From contig NZ_JABWDU010000002.1 of the NCBI RefSeq assembly GCF_013371465.1, forward strand, positions 124,001 to 188,000: a DNA stretch of 64,000 nt, in the 5' to 3' direction. The DNA is from Ensifer oleiphilus. Lineage in GTDB: Bacteria > Pseudomonadota > Alphaproteobacteria > Rhizobiales > Rhizobiaceae. A program made the position numbers and the translations under genes. The notes under the pieces are model-generated. The model saw only the letters and a list, made by a program, of their open reading frames with translations. It was not told the origin of the DNA and did not search any database. This document shows positions 28,564-38,019 of this stretch, piece after piece (the first letter of the stretch is position 1; each line of letters opens with the position of its first letter).

Positions 28564-29464
28564 TATCAACAGCCAGAGCGGGAGCCTAGCCTCGTTAGCA
28601 CTTGTTTGGCTATCGCAAGAACAGCATCGGCAATTGCGACTCCGCTCCCGCAGCGAGCTGGGTATCTTACCCTGATACCACAGTATATCTGGATACCACA
28701 TACGCTGCCGTCGCTTCTCCCGCGTCCTCACCGCCATTCAACTTCGCCCGACCGTAAGCCGCCTTGGGTTGCAGCACGTCGACTGAATTCGGGCATTGGC
28801 GGTACAATCGCGATCCGCCTTGCGGTGGTGCGATTTAGGGCGAGCCAGACGAAGTGTCCGCGGGGAATGGTGGCCGTTCACGGCAAACCATTGGTGGCAT
28901 GCTCCGCACGCCACCAAACGCCGAGCATCCTTCCAGGGATACGAATGCGACCTCTACAGCGAATTCTCACCGGAAGGACAGCGTCTGCCATCGGACCAGA
29001 TCTTGAGACTGGTCGCCGCACAACGACCAGACGCACCACGGACGCTGATTGAAAGGCGGAAACGACCTTGCCCCTCCGCGACTGCAAGGGCTCCGATCCT
29101 TGCGGCACTGTTGCTCGTGTCGTCTGCATCTGTCTGTTGTCCAATGCGGCTAACCTTACGCTCGCTCTGGCGCAGCCATGAACGGCAAGTCAGTGCCACA
29201 ATCGCGGTGACCTTATCGCCCCACTGACCGCGCGCCCTTGCGCCCAGATCGGCGATTGAGGCGTGACATATTGCTGAAGACGACGGCATTACCGCGCCGC
29301 ATGGGTACGACCCAACCGGGCCGATTGGCGGGAGAACAAGCCGACTTTCCGGTCTGACAAGCAGGCCACGCGGCCGTTGGCGCCGCGGAAGACAGTTCCC
29401 GGCGCTGAGAGACACAACCCAAATGCCTTTCGCGGCAACGGGCGAAATCCATACCCCAAAAAAG
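28564..29464. other. unassigned ~0.9-kb region between the giant gene and petC
   Basis: No frame here has both an RBS and recognisable family motifs. The best plus-strand candidate is 28796-29227 (143 codons; central part FQGYECDLYSEFSPEGQRL then LPSDQILRLVAAQRPD, hydrophobic tail near ILAALLLVSSASVC), which has the Arg/Trp/Ser-rich look of a chance frame at its start. An inverted repeat GCGGGAGC (28578-28585) / GCTCCCGC (28644-28651) and a pair of close direct repeats GATACCACA / GATACCACA (~28674-28702) are present. Base composition is less codon-biased than in the neighbours. It may be decayed gene remnants or hold an unmapped RNA; I cannot decide. Confidence 0.35.
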
Positions 29465-29494
29465 AAAAGGCCCCGGGCGAACCCGAGGCCTTTT
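29465..29494 (-). terminator. terminator of petABC
   Basis: On the minus strand AAGGCCTCGGG-TTCG-CCCGGGGCCTT followed by TTCTTT, about 40 bases after the petC stop; tetraloop TTCG. Confidence 0.9.
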
Positions 29495-29533
29495 CCTGGA
29501 TGTCGATCACACGCCGGCCGAGCCGGCAGACGA

Positions 29534-30403
29534 TCAATGTTCCTTGTTGGCGTAGACCGACTTCTTGGTCAGGTAGACGAGACCGGTGAAGATCAGCAGG
29601 AACACCATGACCATGAAGCCGGTGCGCTTGCGCTCTTCCAGGTGCGGTTCGGCTGCCCACATCAGGAAGGCCGAAACGTCCTTGGCATACTGGTCCACCG
29701 TCTGCGGCGTACCATCGTCATAGGTGACCTGATCGTTGGAGATCGGCTGAGCCATCGCCAGGGCCGAAGCGTTGGCGAAGTAAGGGTTGTAGTGGGTGCC
29801 TTCAGCGACCTGAACGCCTTCCGGCGGCTCATGGTAGCCGGTCAACAGCGCATGGATATAGTCCGGGCCGCCTTCCTGGTAGGGCCAGAACATATCGAAG
29901 ACGAACTGCGGGAAGCCGCGCTCGATGCCGCGCGCCTTGGCGATCAGCGAGAAGTCCGGCGGTGCAGCCCCATTATTGGAAGCAGCAGCTGCTTCCTTGT
30001 TCGGGTACGGCGACGGGAAGTGATCCGAAGGCACGGCCTTGCGGGTGAACATTTCGCCGTCTGCGTTCGGGCCGTCCTGAACTTCGTAGTTCGCGGCGAA
30101 TGCCTTCACCTGGGCGTCGGAATAGCCGAGATCCGAGAGCGTGCGGAATGCCACCAGGTTCATCGAGTGGCAGGCCGAACAGACTTCGGTGTAGACCTTC
30201 AGGCCGCGCTGCAGCTGGCCCCTGTCGTAGTTGCCGAACGGGCCGGCAAACGACCATTCCTGCTGCTCGGGCTTGTGGATCGGATAGTGGGGCGTGCCGC
30301 CGCCATGCTCCGCGCCACCTGCCGCCTCTTCAGCGACAGCAGCTCCGAGACCGAGGCCAGCGACGACAGCAAGTGACAGAATGCCTGTTACAAGCTTTTT
30401 CAT
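29534..30403 (-). CDS. petC: cytochrome c1 of the bc1 complex
   Basis: A 289-residue cytochrome c1 precursor. The signal peptide (LVTGILSLAVVAGLGLGAAVA) targets the periplasm, where heme c is attached at CSACH (VYTEVCSACHSMNLVAF); the sixth ligand Met lies in the later ALAMAQPIS region. A single C-terminal membrane helix (FMVMVFLLIFTGLVYL) anchors it. It passes electrons from the Rieske protein to soluble or membrane cytochromes c. The start is ATG 30403, with AAGGAA upstream; a longer in-frame reading to 30850 overlaps petB and is rejected. Encoded separately from cytochrome b, unlike the fused fbcH of Bradyrhizobium. Confidence 0.97.
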   Translation of the reverse strand: MKKLVTGILSLAVVAGLGLGAAVAEEAAGGAEHGGGTPHYPIHKPEQQEWSFAGPFGNYDRGQLQRGLKVYTEVCSACHSMNLVAFRTLSDLGYSDAQVKAFAANYEVQDGPNADGEMFTRKAVPSDHFPSPYPNKEAAAASNNGAAPPDFSLIAKARGIERGFPQFVFDMFWPYQEGGPDYIHALLTGYHEPPEGVQVAEGTHYNPYFANASALAMAQPISNDQVTYDDGTPQTVDQYAKDVSAFLMWAAEPHLEERKRTGFMVMVFLLIFTGLVYLTKKSVYANKEH

Positions 30404-30435
30404 TGTTGTGGGTTCCTTATCAATCGCTGTTCTGA

Positions 30436-31716
30436 TCAGGCGCGTGCGGTGGCCGGTTGAGCCTTCGCATTCTTCTTTTCCAGCACCGCTTCGGTGATGG
30501 AGTTCGGAATGCGCTTCGGCGTTTCGATCAGGCCGAGGACCGGCATGATGACGAGGAAGAAGCCGAAGTAGTACAGCGTACCGATCTGCGACATGACGAC
30601 ATACAGGCCTTCCGCAGGACGCGAGCCGAGCCAGCCGAGCATGATGGCGTTGACCACGAAGATCCAGAAGAACAGCTTGTACCAGGGACGGTAGACAGCC
30701 GAACGAACCTTGGAGGTGTCGAGCCAGGGCAGGAAGAACAGGATGATGATCGAGCCGAACATCACCAGAACGCCGCCGAGCTTGGAGTCGATCGGGCCGA
30801 CATTGAAGGTGATGGCGCGCAGCATCGCGTAGAACGGCAGGTAGTACCATTCTGGAACGATGTGAGCGGGCGTCTTCAGCGCATCAGCCGGAATGTAGTT
30901 GTCCGGATGGCCGAGGAAGTTCGGCTGGTAGAACACGAACCATGCGTAGATCAGCAGGAACACGGAAACGCCGAGTGCGTCCTTCAGCGTCGCGTACGGC
31001 GTGAAGGGAACGGTATCGGTCTTCGACTTCACTTCGACGCCGGTCGGGTTGGTCTGGCCGGTGACGTGCAGGGCCCAGACGTGAAGCACGACGACGCCGG
31101 CGATCATGAAGGGCAGCAGGTAGTGCAGCGAGAAGAAGCGGTTCAGCGTCGGCTGGTCGACGGCAAAGCCGCCAAGCAGGAACTGCTGGATCCACTCACC
31201 CACCAACGGGAAGGCCGAGAAGAAGCCGGTGATAACGGTCGCACCCCAGAAGGACATCTGACCCCAGGGCAGAACGTAGCCCATGAAGCCGGCAGCCATC
31301 ATCAGGAGATAGATGACCACGCCGAGGATCCAGAGGATTTCGCGCGGTGCCTTGTACGAGCCGTAGTAGAGGCCGCGGGCGATGTGCAGGTAGACGGCGA
31401 TGAAGAAGAACGATGCGCCGTTGGCGTGCATGTAGCGCAAGAGCCAACCGTGGTTGACGTCGCGCATGATCTTTTCGACCGAGTTGAACGCAACGGTCGT
31501 GTCGGCAGCATAGTGCATGGCAAGCACGATACCGGTCAGAATCTGGACGACCAGCATGACGGAAAGCATGGCGCCAAAGGTGTATGCGTAGTTCAGGTTC
31601 CGGGGAACCGGATAGCTGATGAAGCTGTCGTGAATCATACGCGGCAGCGGAAGACGGGAATCAACCCATTTCTCAATGCCAGTCGTTGGCGTGTAGGTTG
31701 AATGTTCAGCACTCAT
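30436..31716 (-). CDS. petB: cytochrome b of the bc1 complex
   Basis: A 426-residue cytochrome b with eight membrane helices, two b hemes and the quinol-oxidation and quinone-reduction sites. Seen: [14 protein letters not shown], the heme-ligand helices ([20 protein letters not shown] and [18 protein letters not shown]), the Qo motif PEWY ([15 protein letters not shown]), and [10 protein letters not shown] 31716 ([13 protein letters not shown]) is preferred over the TTG at 31734; GAGGGG lies upstream. 14 bases after petA. Confidence 0.97.
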   Translation of the reverse strand: MSAEHSTYTPTTGIEKWVDSRLPLPRMIHDSFISYPVPRNLNYAYTFGAMLSVMLVVQILTGIVLAMHYAADTTVAFNSVEKIMRDVNHGWLLRYMHANGASFFFIAVYLHIARGLYYGSYKAPREILWILGVVIYLLMMAAGFMGYVLPWGQMSFWGATVITGFFSAFPLVGEWIQQFLLGGFAVDQPTLNRFFSLHYLLPFMIAGVVVLHVWALHVTGQTNPTGVEVKSKTDTVPFTPYATLKDALGVSVFLLIYAWFVFYQPNFLGHPDNYIPADALKTPAHIVPEWYYLPFYAMLRAITFNVGPIDSKLGGVLVMFGSIIILFFLPWLDTSKVRSAVYRPWYKLFFWIFVVNAIMLGWLGSRPAEGLYVVMSQIGTLYYFGFFLVIMPVLGLIETPKRIPNSITEAVLEKKNAKAQPATARA

Positions 31717-31730
31717 TATCAGTAGTCCCC

Positions 31731-32309
31731 TCAACCGATCTTGATAACTGTGTCGGAAACGAACGAGAAGGTCGGCACGGGGAGGTTTTCCGGCGCCGGA
31801 CCTTTACGGATTCGGCCAGCCGTATCGTAGTGCGAACCGTGGCAGGGACAGAACCAGCCACCGAAATCACCGGCCTGACCAAGCGGCACGCAGCCGAGAT
31901 GGGTACAGGAACCGATCATGACGATCCAGTTTTCCTTGCCTTCGCCGGCGGAGCGATCGAGATCGTTCGCTTCTGCGCCGGCCGGCAGGTTGGCGTTGCG
32001 CGCAACCGGGTCCTTGAGGTCGGCAAGAGCGACCGCCTTGGCCTCTTCCACTTCCTTCTCGGTGCGGTTGCGGATGAAGATCGGCTTGCCTCGCCATTTG
32101 GCCGTCAGCGACATGCCGGCCTGAAGGCTCGACACATCGACCTCAATCGAGGCGAGCGCGAGCGTCGAGGCATCCGGACGCATCTGGTCGATGAATGGCC
32201 AAGCGACCGCGCCGGCGCCAACGACGCCCGCCATGCCGGTGGCCAGGTAAAGGAAATCGCGGCGAGTGGGCTCGCCCGAGGTCTCGCTTGAAATGTCGTG
32301 TTCGCTCAC
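31731..32309 (-). CDS. petA: Rieske iron-sulfur subunit of the bc1 complex
   Basis: A 192-residue Rieske protein. A twin-arginine motif (TRRDFLYLA, residues 15-23) and the uncleaved helix [15 protein letters not shown] route it via Tat to the membrane. The 2Fe-2S cluster ligands are C135 and H137 (CTHLGC) and C154 and H157 (CPCHGSH), with the disulfide C140-C156. First gene of petABC, so the promoter and the FNR/FixK-type box upstream serve the whole complex. Confidence 0.97.
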   Translation of the reverse strand: MSEHDISSETSGEPTRRDFLYLATGMAGVVGAGAVAWPFIDQMRPDASTLALASIEVDVSSLQAGMSLTAKWRGKPIFIRNRTEKEVEEAKAVALADLKDPVARNANLPAGAEANDLDRSAGEGKENWIVMIGSCTHLGCVPLGQAGDFGGWFCPCHGSHYDTAGRIRKGPAPENLPVPTFSFVSDTVIKIG

Positions 32310-32378
32310 GGCTAAACCATCCTCTCACGCAATGTTGCGGAAACCGCATCCGCCCAGCGAGATCCCTGCCCTTGCGGT

Positions 32379-32392
32379 TTGACCTAGGTCAA
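32379..32392 (-). promoter_or_regulatory. FNR/FixK-type box upstream of petABC
   Basis: Perfect palindrome TTGACCTAGGTCAA, matching the TTGA-N6-TCAA rhizobial FixK/FnrN anaerobox, 70-83 bases before the petA ATG, a distance compatible with an activator centred near -41.5 and a short leader. The remaining 32310-32640 sequence holds no gene that I can see. Confidence 0.65.
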
Positions 32393-32640
32393 GGAAACAC
32401 GCCCAATCAAAGTGCTGGCACCTTAGCCGGCTTGCTGCTGCAAACACGTTTTCGGCGCCAGAATCCGTAAATTTCTGCGCGCGCACGGCTCGCAGATTCC
32501 CCGTCAATCCGGCGCGTTCTATGCTTGATCGCAAATTATGTCCAGCCTTGACAAGGGTGGGTGGGCAGATTGTCGCGGGGAAAAGCGCGGCCAATTGGCA
32601 CAAGGACTTGACGGTTTGCGTTACGGCCGTCGAGCCACCT

Positions 32641-32661
32641 TGAAAAGGCGGTTGGGCCGCC
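32641..32661 (-). terminator. terminator of the ABC exporter pair
   Basis: GGCGG-CCCAA-CCGCC followed by TTTTC on the minus strand, immediately after the stop of the downstream ABC gene. Confidence 0.6.
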
Positions 32662-34527
32662 CTACTCCGCCGCCTCTTCGCGCGCCAGAAACCCGCCTGA
32701 TTGCCGCGACCAGAGATCGGCGTAAAGACCGCCACGCGAGATCAGTTCGGCGTGGGTCCCGTCCTCGACGATCCGACCCTTGTCCATGACGACGAGGCGG
32801 TCGAGAGCGGCAATCGTCGATAGCCGGTGCGCGATGGCCAAAACTGTCTTGCCCTGCATCAGCCGGTCGAGATTGGACTGTATCGCGGCTTCCACTTCGG
32901 AATCGAGCGCCGAGGTCGCCTCGTCGAGAACGAGGATCGGCGCGTCCTTGAGCATGACACGCGCAATGGCGATGCGCTGCCTCTGTCCGCCTGAAAGCTT
33001 GACGCCGCGCTCGCCGACATGGGCATCGAAACTCTTGCGGCCGCGCTGGTCCTCAAGGTCGAGGATAAACTCGTACGCCTCGGCCTTCTCGGCGGCCATG
33101 ATCAGTTGTTCCTCTGTCGCGTCCGGGTGTCCGAAGAGGATGTTGTCGCGGATGGAGCGATGCAGAAGCGATGTGTCCTGACTGACCATGCCGACCTGCG
33201 CGCGCAGCGATTCCTGTTTCACCATCGAAATATCCTGGCCGTCGATCAGGATGCGCCCGCCCTCGAGATCGTAGAAGCGCAGGAGGAGATTGACGAGCGT
33301 CGACTTGCCGGCGCCCGAACGGCCGACGATGCCAACTTTTTCTCCTGGTCGAATGACCAGGGAGAAGTCGTCGATGACGCCTGCCCCCTTGCCATAGTGA
33401 AACTTGACATGCTCGAAGCGAATCTCCGGCTCGCTGACCGACAATTCCTTTGCATTCGGACTGTCGACCAGACCGATCGGCTGCGAAACGAGTTCGGCCG
33501 AATTCTGGATCGTGCCGATGTTGCGCATGATCGAGTTGAACTGCGTCATCATCCGGCCGAGCAGCATGTTGAGCCTGAGCACCAGCGCCAGCGTGAAGGC
33601 GACCGCGCCCGAACTGATCGAACCGCCAAGCCAAAGGTGAATGGCATAGATCGCGATCGCCGCGATCATCATGCCTGACAGAAGCGCCAGCGAGGCGCGC
33701 ACAGCCGTCAAGAGCCGCGTGAACGGAATGACCGCCCGCTGGAAGCGATCGAAGCCGGCGCGGATATAGCGGTCGTTCTCGTCGTCGCGGCCGAACAGCT
33801 TCAATGTCTGGATGTTCGAATAGGCATCCACCATGCGCCCGTTCAGCATGGAGGCCATTTCGGCCGTATCGCGCGCATGCTTGCGAATGCGCGGAACGAA
33901 ATAGCGCGCCAGCGCCAGGAAGATGACGATCCAGAACGCGACCATTGCCGCCAGCCGCCAGTCGAGCTGGGCAACCAGCGCCATGGTCGAGGCGGTGTAG
34001 ATGACGATGAACCAGACGACCTGCAGCAGCGACACGATGAGGTCGCTGGTCGCCTGCGCGCCAGACCAGACCTTTGTCACGATCCGGCCGGAAAAGTCGT
34101 TCTGGAAGAAGGAAAGCGATTGCCGCGCGACGTGCGTGTAAGACTGCCAGCGCACCAGATTGAGGAAACCGGTAATGATCGACTGCTCCTCGACGAGCGC
34201 CGCCAGCGACACCGCGACGAAGCGGAACACCAGCACCGTCAGCAACATGAACAGCAGTTCGGGCCCGTTGGCGGAAATCAGCCCGCTCCAGCCCGCTTCG
34301 GGCTTCACGGTGTCCAGCAGATCGACAAGCCGCCCGACGAAATAGAAGAGCCCCGCCTCCAGCATGGCAACGAGGCCGCCGAGGATGGCCATTGCCAGAA
34401 ACGGACCCTTGGCCTGGCGGGCATAGAACCAGGCAAAAGCCCAAAGTGACTTCGGCGGCTGCAATCGCTCCCGCGGCGCAAACGGCTTGATCCAGTTCTC
34501 AAAGATGCTGACGATGGCGCTGAGCAT
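32662..34527 (-). CDS. ABC exporter half-transporter (MsbA/MDR type), downstream copy
   Basis: A 621-residue fused permease-ATPase. An N-terminal six-helix type IV exporter domain (~40-350) precedes an ATPase domain with Walker A GRSGAGKSTLVN, Q-loop MVSQDTSLLHRS, signature LSGGQRQRIAIARVML, Walker B ILVLDEATSALDSE and H-loop AHRLSTIAALD. All catalytic residues are intact. Start ATG 34527 (MLSAIVSIFENW). It follows a 617-residue paralogue by 119 bp; two adjacent half-transporters of similar sequence usually form a heterodimer. The substrate cannot be predicted; lipids or drugs are typical. Confidence 0.9.
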   Translation of the reverse strand: MLSAIVSIFENWIKPFAPRERLQPPKSLWAFAWFYARQAKGPFLAMAILGGLVAMLEAGLFYFVGRLVDLLDTVKPEAGWSGLISANGPELLFMLLTVLVFRFVAVSLAALVEEQSIITGFLNLVRWQSYTHVARQSLSFFQNDFSGRIVTKVWSGAQATSDLIVSLLQVVWFIVIYTASTMALVAQLDWRLAAMVAFWIVIFLALARYFVPRIRKHARDTAEMASMLNGRMVDAYSNIQTLKLFGRDDENDRYIRAGFDRFQRAVIPFTRLLTAVRASLALLSGMMIAAIAIYAIHLWLGGSISSGAVAFTLALVLRLNMLLGRMMTQFNSIMRNIGTIQNSAELVSQPIGLVDSPNAKELSVSEPEIRFEHVKFHYGKGAGVIDDFSLVIRPGEKVGIVGRSGAGKSTLVNLLLRFYDLEGGRILIDGQDISMVKQESLRAQVGMVSQDTSLLHRSIRDNILFGHPDATEEQLIMAAEKAEAYEFILDLEDQRGRKSFDAHVGERGVKLSGGQRQRIAIARVMLKDAPILVLDEATSALDSEVEAAIQSNLDRLMQGKTVLAIAHRLSTIAALDRLVVMDKGRIVEDGTHAELISRGGLYADLWSRQSGGFLAREEAAE

Positions 34528-34610
34528 GGTTCCGATATAGGCGGTTCGGCGATAACAGCAATCGGTTTCCACCATTGGGCGCATTACAAATGCGTAACGT
34601 CAAGTCGGGA

Positions 34611-34637
34611 GTCCCGCCGCCGTATGGGCGGCGGGAC
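34611..34637. terminator. GC-rich hairpin between the two ABC genes
   Basis: GTCCCGCCGCC / GGCGGCGGGAC, an 11-bp perfect stem with a short GTATG loop in the 119-bp gap. No T run on the minus strand, so it is more likely an RNA-stabilising or attenuating hairpin than a full terminator. Confidence 0.5.
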
Positions 34638-34646
34638 TTTGGCGGA

Positions 34647-36500
34647 TCACTCCGCCGCTTCTTCCTTCTCGGTATCGTCGGCGATGAAACCGCCCGACTG
34701 GCGCGACCAGAGGTCGGCGTAAAGGCCGCCCTTGGCCACGAGTTCGGCATGCGAACCGGTTTCGACGATCCGGCCGGCCTCGAGGATGACCAGTCTGTCC
34801 ATTTCCGTCAGCGTCGACAGGCGATGGGCGATCGCGATCACCGTCTTGCCGGCCATCAGAGCGAACAGGTTCTCCTGGATCGCCTGCTCGACTTCGGAAT
34901 CGAGCGCTGATGTCGCCTCGTCGAGGACGAGGATCGGTGCGTCCTTGAGGAAGACACGGGCAATAGCGATGCGCTGACGCTGGCCGCCGGAGAGCTTGAC
35001 GCCCCGTTCGCCGACCTGGGCATCGAGCCCCTTGCGCCCCTGGTTGTCCTCAAGCGCCTGGATGAACTCCCAGGCGTTCGCCCGCTTCGCTGCCGCCGTG
35101 ATCGCTTCGTCGTCCGCTTCCGGATGTCCATAGGCGATGTTGTCGCGAATCGAGCGATGCAGCAGCGAGGTGTCCTGCGTGACGACGCCGATCTGGGCAC
35201 GCAGGCTATCCTGCGTGACGGTGGCGATATCCTTGCCGTCGATCCGGATTGCGCCCGATTCCACGTCATAGAACCGCAACAGAAGGTTCATCAGCGTCGT
35301 CTTGCCGGCGCCGGAGCGGCCGACCAGGCCGATCTTCTCGCCCGGCTTGATGTCGAGCGACAGGTGATCGATAACGCCCTTCGCTTTGCCGTAATGGAAG
35401 CGAACGTTGTCGTAGGTGATCGCACCTTTTTCCGCCTTGAGCGCCTTGGCATCCGGCTCGTCGACGATGTCGTGCGCCTTGGTCATCATGCCGATGCCGT
35501 CATAAACCGTGCCGATGTTCTCGAACAGCGCCGAGACTTCCCACATGATCCATTGCGACATGCCGTTGATGCGCATGGCGAGACCGACGGCGATTGCGAT
35601 CGCGCCGACCGAGATGGCGCTCGTCAGCCACAGGTGAATGCCGAGCGCACTGATGGCAAACAGCGCGATGCTGTTGTTGGCATAGACCAGCACGTGGAAC
35701 AGCGTCACCTTGCGCATCTGGCGATGCACGGTGCTGAGGAATCCGTCCATGCCGGCGCGCGCGTAGGTTTCCTCGCGGCCCGCATGCGAGAACAGCTTGA
35801 CCGTACCGATGTTGGTGTAGCTATCGACGATACGGCCCGTCATCATCGAGCGCGCGTCGGCTTGCTCCTTGGAGATCTTCTGCAGCCGCGGCACGAAATA
35901 GCTGACGATGCCGATGTAGATCACCAGCCAGACGGCAAGCGGCGTCACCAGCCGCCAGTCGGCGGCGGCAACGACGATCAGCATCGTGACGAAATAGCTG
36001 ACGACATAGACGAAGACGTCGAGGATCTTCATCACCGTTTCGCGAACAGCAAGGGAAGTCTGCATCACCTTGGTCGCGACGCGTCCGGCGAACTCGTTGG
36101 CGAAGAACGTCATGCTCTGGCGCAGCAGATAGCGGTGCATCTGCCAGCGTGCGATCATCGGGTAATTGCCGAGCAGAACCTGGTGCATGATCAGCGAATC
36201 AATTGCCACCAGCAGCGGCAGGCCAATGAGGACCAAGCCGCCCATCCAGATCAGCCTGTGACCTTCCGCTTCCAGGAAGGTGTCGCGATTGGCGCTCGAC
36301 AGCCAGTCGACCATGTTCCCGAGAAACTGGAACAACGCCACTTCGCCTATGGCGATCAGCATGGTGCAGACCGACATGATGAGCAGCCAAGGAACCGCGG
36401 GCTTGGAATAGTGCCAGCAGAAGCCGAAAAGGCCTTTCGGCGGAAGAACGGGCTCTTCCGTCGGATAGGGATTGAGGCGGGATTCAAACCAGCCAAACAT
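34647..36500 (-). CDS. ABC exporter half-transporter (MsbA/MDR type), upstream copy
   Basis: A 617-residue permease-ATPase with the same layout as its neighbour. The membrane domain begins after PKGLFGFCWHYSKPAVPW; the ATPase domain has Walker A GRSGAGKTTLMN, Q-loop VVTQDTSLLHRS, signature LSGGQRQRIAIARVFL, Walker B ILVLDEATSALDSE and H-loop AHRLSTLTEMD, all intact. Both N-termini share a cytoplasmic lead-in with PP[K]-[SG]-L, and both C-termini end in ADLWSRQSGGF, so the two arose by tandem duplication. ATG 36500 has AGGAGCAAGACA upstream. Confidence 0.9.
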   Translation of the reverse strand: MFGWFESRLNPYPTEEPVLPPKGLFGFCWHYSKPAVPWLLIMSVCTMLIAIGEVALFQFLGNMVDWLSSANRDTFLEAEGHRLIWMGGLVLIGLPLLVAIDSLIMHQVLLGNYPMIARWQMHRYLLRQSMTFFANEFAGRVATKVMQTSLAVRETVMKILDVFVYVVSYFVTMLIVVAAADWRLVTPLAVWLVIYIGIVSYFVPRLQKISKEQADARSMMTGRIVDSYTNIGTVKLFSHAGREETYARAGMDGFLSTVHRQMRKVTLFHVLVYANNSIALFAISALGIHLWLTSAISVGAIAIAVGLAMRINGMSQWIMWEVSALFENIGTVYDGIGMMTKAHDIVDEPDAKALKAEKGAITYDNVRFHYGKAKGVIDHLSLDIKPGEKIGLVGRSGAGKTTLMNLLLRFYDVESGAIRIDGKDIATVTQDSLRAQIGVVTQDTSLLHRSIRDNIAYGHPEADDEAITAAAKRANAWEFIQALEDNQGRKGLDAQVGERGVKLSGGQRQRIAIARVFLKDAPILVLDEATSALDSEVEQAIQENLFALMAGKTVIAIAHRLSTLTEMDRLVILEAGRIVETGSHAELVAKGGLYADLWSRQSGGFIADDTEKEEAAE

Positions 36501-36903
36501 TGTCTTGCTCCTTCAGAGTATTTTGAAGGAAGGCGGGTACATTTCTCCCCGCATTCTTTATCGTGAAAATTTCAGTCCGGAAATGCTGCCCCGCAAAGCG
36601 GGTCTATCTTCCGGAGTTCCGGAAGCGCGCATAAATCTCTTGAAAGATAGGTCGCGAAACCGGTCAGGCCAAACGGCGGCCCATCACTCCAGGAAGGCGT
36701 GTCAACATCAATATAGTCATCATTGCCTCCGTCGGTTCGCGTTGAAGAGAGGTTCTGTCTACCTCTATTCGCGCCGACATGCCAGATTGTCGCAGACACT
36801 TTCTTGCCTGTTTTTTCATCGTTCGGCCGGATGTTGCTAGTTCGGCACAGATTAGCGACCACAAAATCAGCGAGAACACGACAGTCATCTGCAGGAAACG
36901 CCC
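36501..36903. other. intergenic region between the ABC pair and the GNAT gene
   Basis: 403 bp of divergent-promoter space. Two adjacent small hairpins, CCCGC-AAA-GCGGG (~36591) and CTTCCGG-AGTT-CCGGAAG (~36610), sit 90-130 bases before the ABC gene. Short frames on both strands have no RBS or family motif. No RNA gene recognised. Confidence 0.45.
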
Positions 36904-37476
36904 ATGAATGCATCATCGACGCCCCCTATCGAGTTGAAGGGGCAGGATTTCCTGCTGAGGCGCGCGCAGGAAAGCGACGTCGAGGCGCGGCTGGCACTCG
37001 GGCGTCATCCGGAGATCTATCGCATGTTCGGCGGCGAAGCATTCGTTACTCGCCCCTACACTAAAGCCGACGCCGAAGCGTGGTTGCGGGCCAACAGCGA
37101 GCACCCGGCTGCCTGGATTATCGACTGCGACGGGCTCATTGGCGAAGTCAGGCTCGACAATATCGATCGGCACGACAGGCGAGCTTCCTTCGCTATAGGG
37201 ATCCTCGATCCGAAACGGCTCGGTCAGGGGCTTGGCACGGCCGCCACGAAGCTTGTATTGGCTCATGCGTTTGGCGCGCTCGCCCTGCATCGTGTTTCGC
37301 TGCGTGTGCTCGCCTTCAACGAGCGTGCGATTGCCTGCTACCGCAAATGCGGCTTTTCGATCGAGGGGCGCGAACGGGAGGCGGCGCTGGTAGATGGCGA
37401 ATGGCACGATGACATCATGATGGGGATTCTCGCGCATGAGTTCTCCGCACCAGAAGACAGGCCGCAAGGAAAGTGA
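36904..37476 (+). CDS. GNAT N-acetyltransferase (RimJ/RimL-like)
   Basis: A 190-residue acetyl-CoA-dependent N-acetyltransferase of the GNAT fold. Motif A is visible as FAIGILDPKRLGQGLGTA, and the C-terminal part shows NERAIACYRKCGFSIEGRER, the typical RimJ/RimL ending for protein N-termini or small amines. Substrate unknown. ATG 36904 follows AGGAAACGCCC. It is six bases upstream of trmL and likely co-transcribed, with terminator after trmL. Confidence 0.88.
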   Translation: MNASSTPPIELKGQDFLLRRAQESDVEARLALGRHPEIYRMFGGEAFVTRPYTKADAEAWLRANSEHPAAWIIDCDGLIGEVRLDNIDRHDRRASFAIGILDPKRLGQGLGTAATKLVLAHAFGALALHRVSLRVLAFNERAIACYRKCGFSIEGREREAALVDGEWHDDIMMGILAHEFSAPEDRPQGK

Positions 37477-37482
37477 CCGGAC

Positions 37483-37944
37483 GTGAGTGACCTTCGCATT
37501 GCCCTCTACCAGCCCGACATTCCCGGTAATACCGGCACGATCCTGCGCCTTGCCGCCTGCCTTGGGCTTTCCGTCGATGTCATCGAGCCGGCGGGTTTCG
37601 ATCTTTCCGACCGAAACCTCAAGCGGGCCGGCATGGACTACATCGCCTCGGTCGCCCTCACCCGCCACATCAACTGGGAACGGTTCGAGGCGTGGCGGGC
37701 TTCGACCGGGCGAAGGCTTGTCCTTGCTTCCACCAAGGCCGCCGAGCCCTACACCCGTTTCCAGTTCCTTCCGGATGACATCCTGCTCTTCGGGCGCGAA
37801 AGCGCTGGCGTGCCGGACCATGTGCATGATCGCGCGGAGGGTCGCATCCTCATCCCGATGGCGGAGGGGCAACGGTCGTTGAATGTCGCCATGTCTGCCG
37901 CGATGATCGCCGGCGAGGCAATCCGGCAGGTTCAGCCGGTCTGA
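37483..37944 (+). CDS. trmL: tRNA (cytidine(34)-2'-O)-methyltransferase
   Basis: A 153-residue SPOUT-class methyltransferase that 2'-O-methylates the wobble base C34/U34 of tRNA-Leu. Signatures: YQPDIPGNTGTILRLAACLG, GFDLSDRNLKRAGMDY, LLFGRESAGVPD and the SAM-knot ILIPMAEGQRSLNVAMSAAM. Standard length. Start is GTG 37483 with AAGGAAAG ten bases upstream. Confidence 0.95.
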   Translation: MSDLRIALYQPDIPGNTGTILRLAACLGLSVDVIEPAGFDLSDRNLKRAGMDYIASVALTRHINWERFEAWRASTGRRLVLASTKAAEPYTRFQFLPDDILLFGRESAGVPDHVHDRAEGRILIPMAEGQRSLNVAMSAAMIAGEAIRQVQPV

Positions 37945-37989
37945 AAAGCTTCGCATCGCTCTGCCTCGCCGTTCCCGATGGGAGGTGAT

Positions 37990-38012
37990 GGGCGCCGACG
38001 ACAGCGGCGCCC
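37990..38012 (+). terminator. hairpin between convergent trmL and the FMN reductase gene
   Basis: GGGCGCCG-ACGACAG-CGGCGCCC, perfect 8-bp stem located between two convergent stop codons; only a weak T tract follows. Confidence 0.6.
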
Positions 38013-38019
38013 TTACCAT

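Noticed and set aside
28549-29052. 167-codon frame after the giant gene
   Set aside because: Begins inside a terminator stem, lacks an RBS, and reads as Arg/Pro/Thr-rich sequence without a family motif.
36664-36888. 74-codon minus-strand frame with a hydrophobic start upstream of the ABC pair
   Set aside because: No RBS and no family motif; the hydrophobic start is short and the rest looks like chance.
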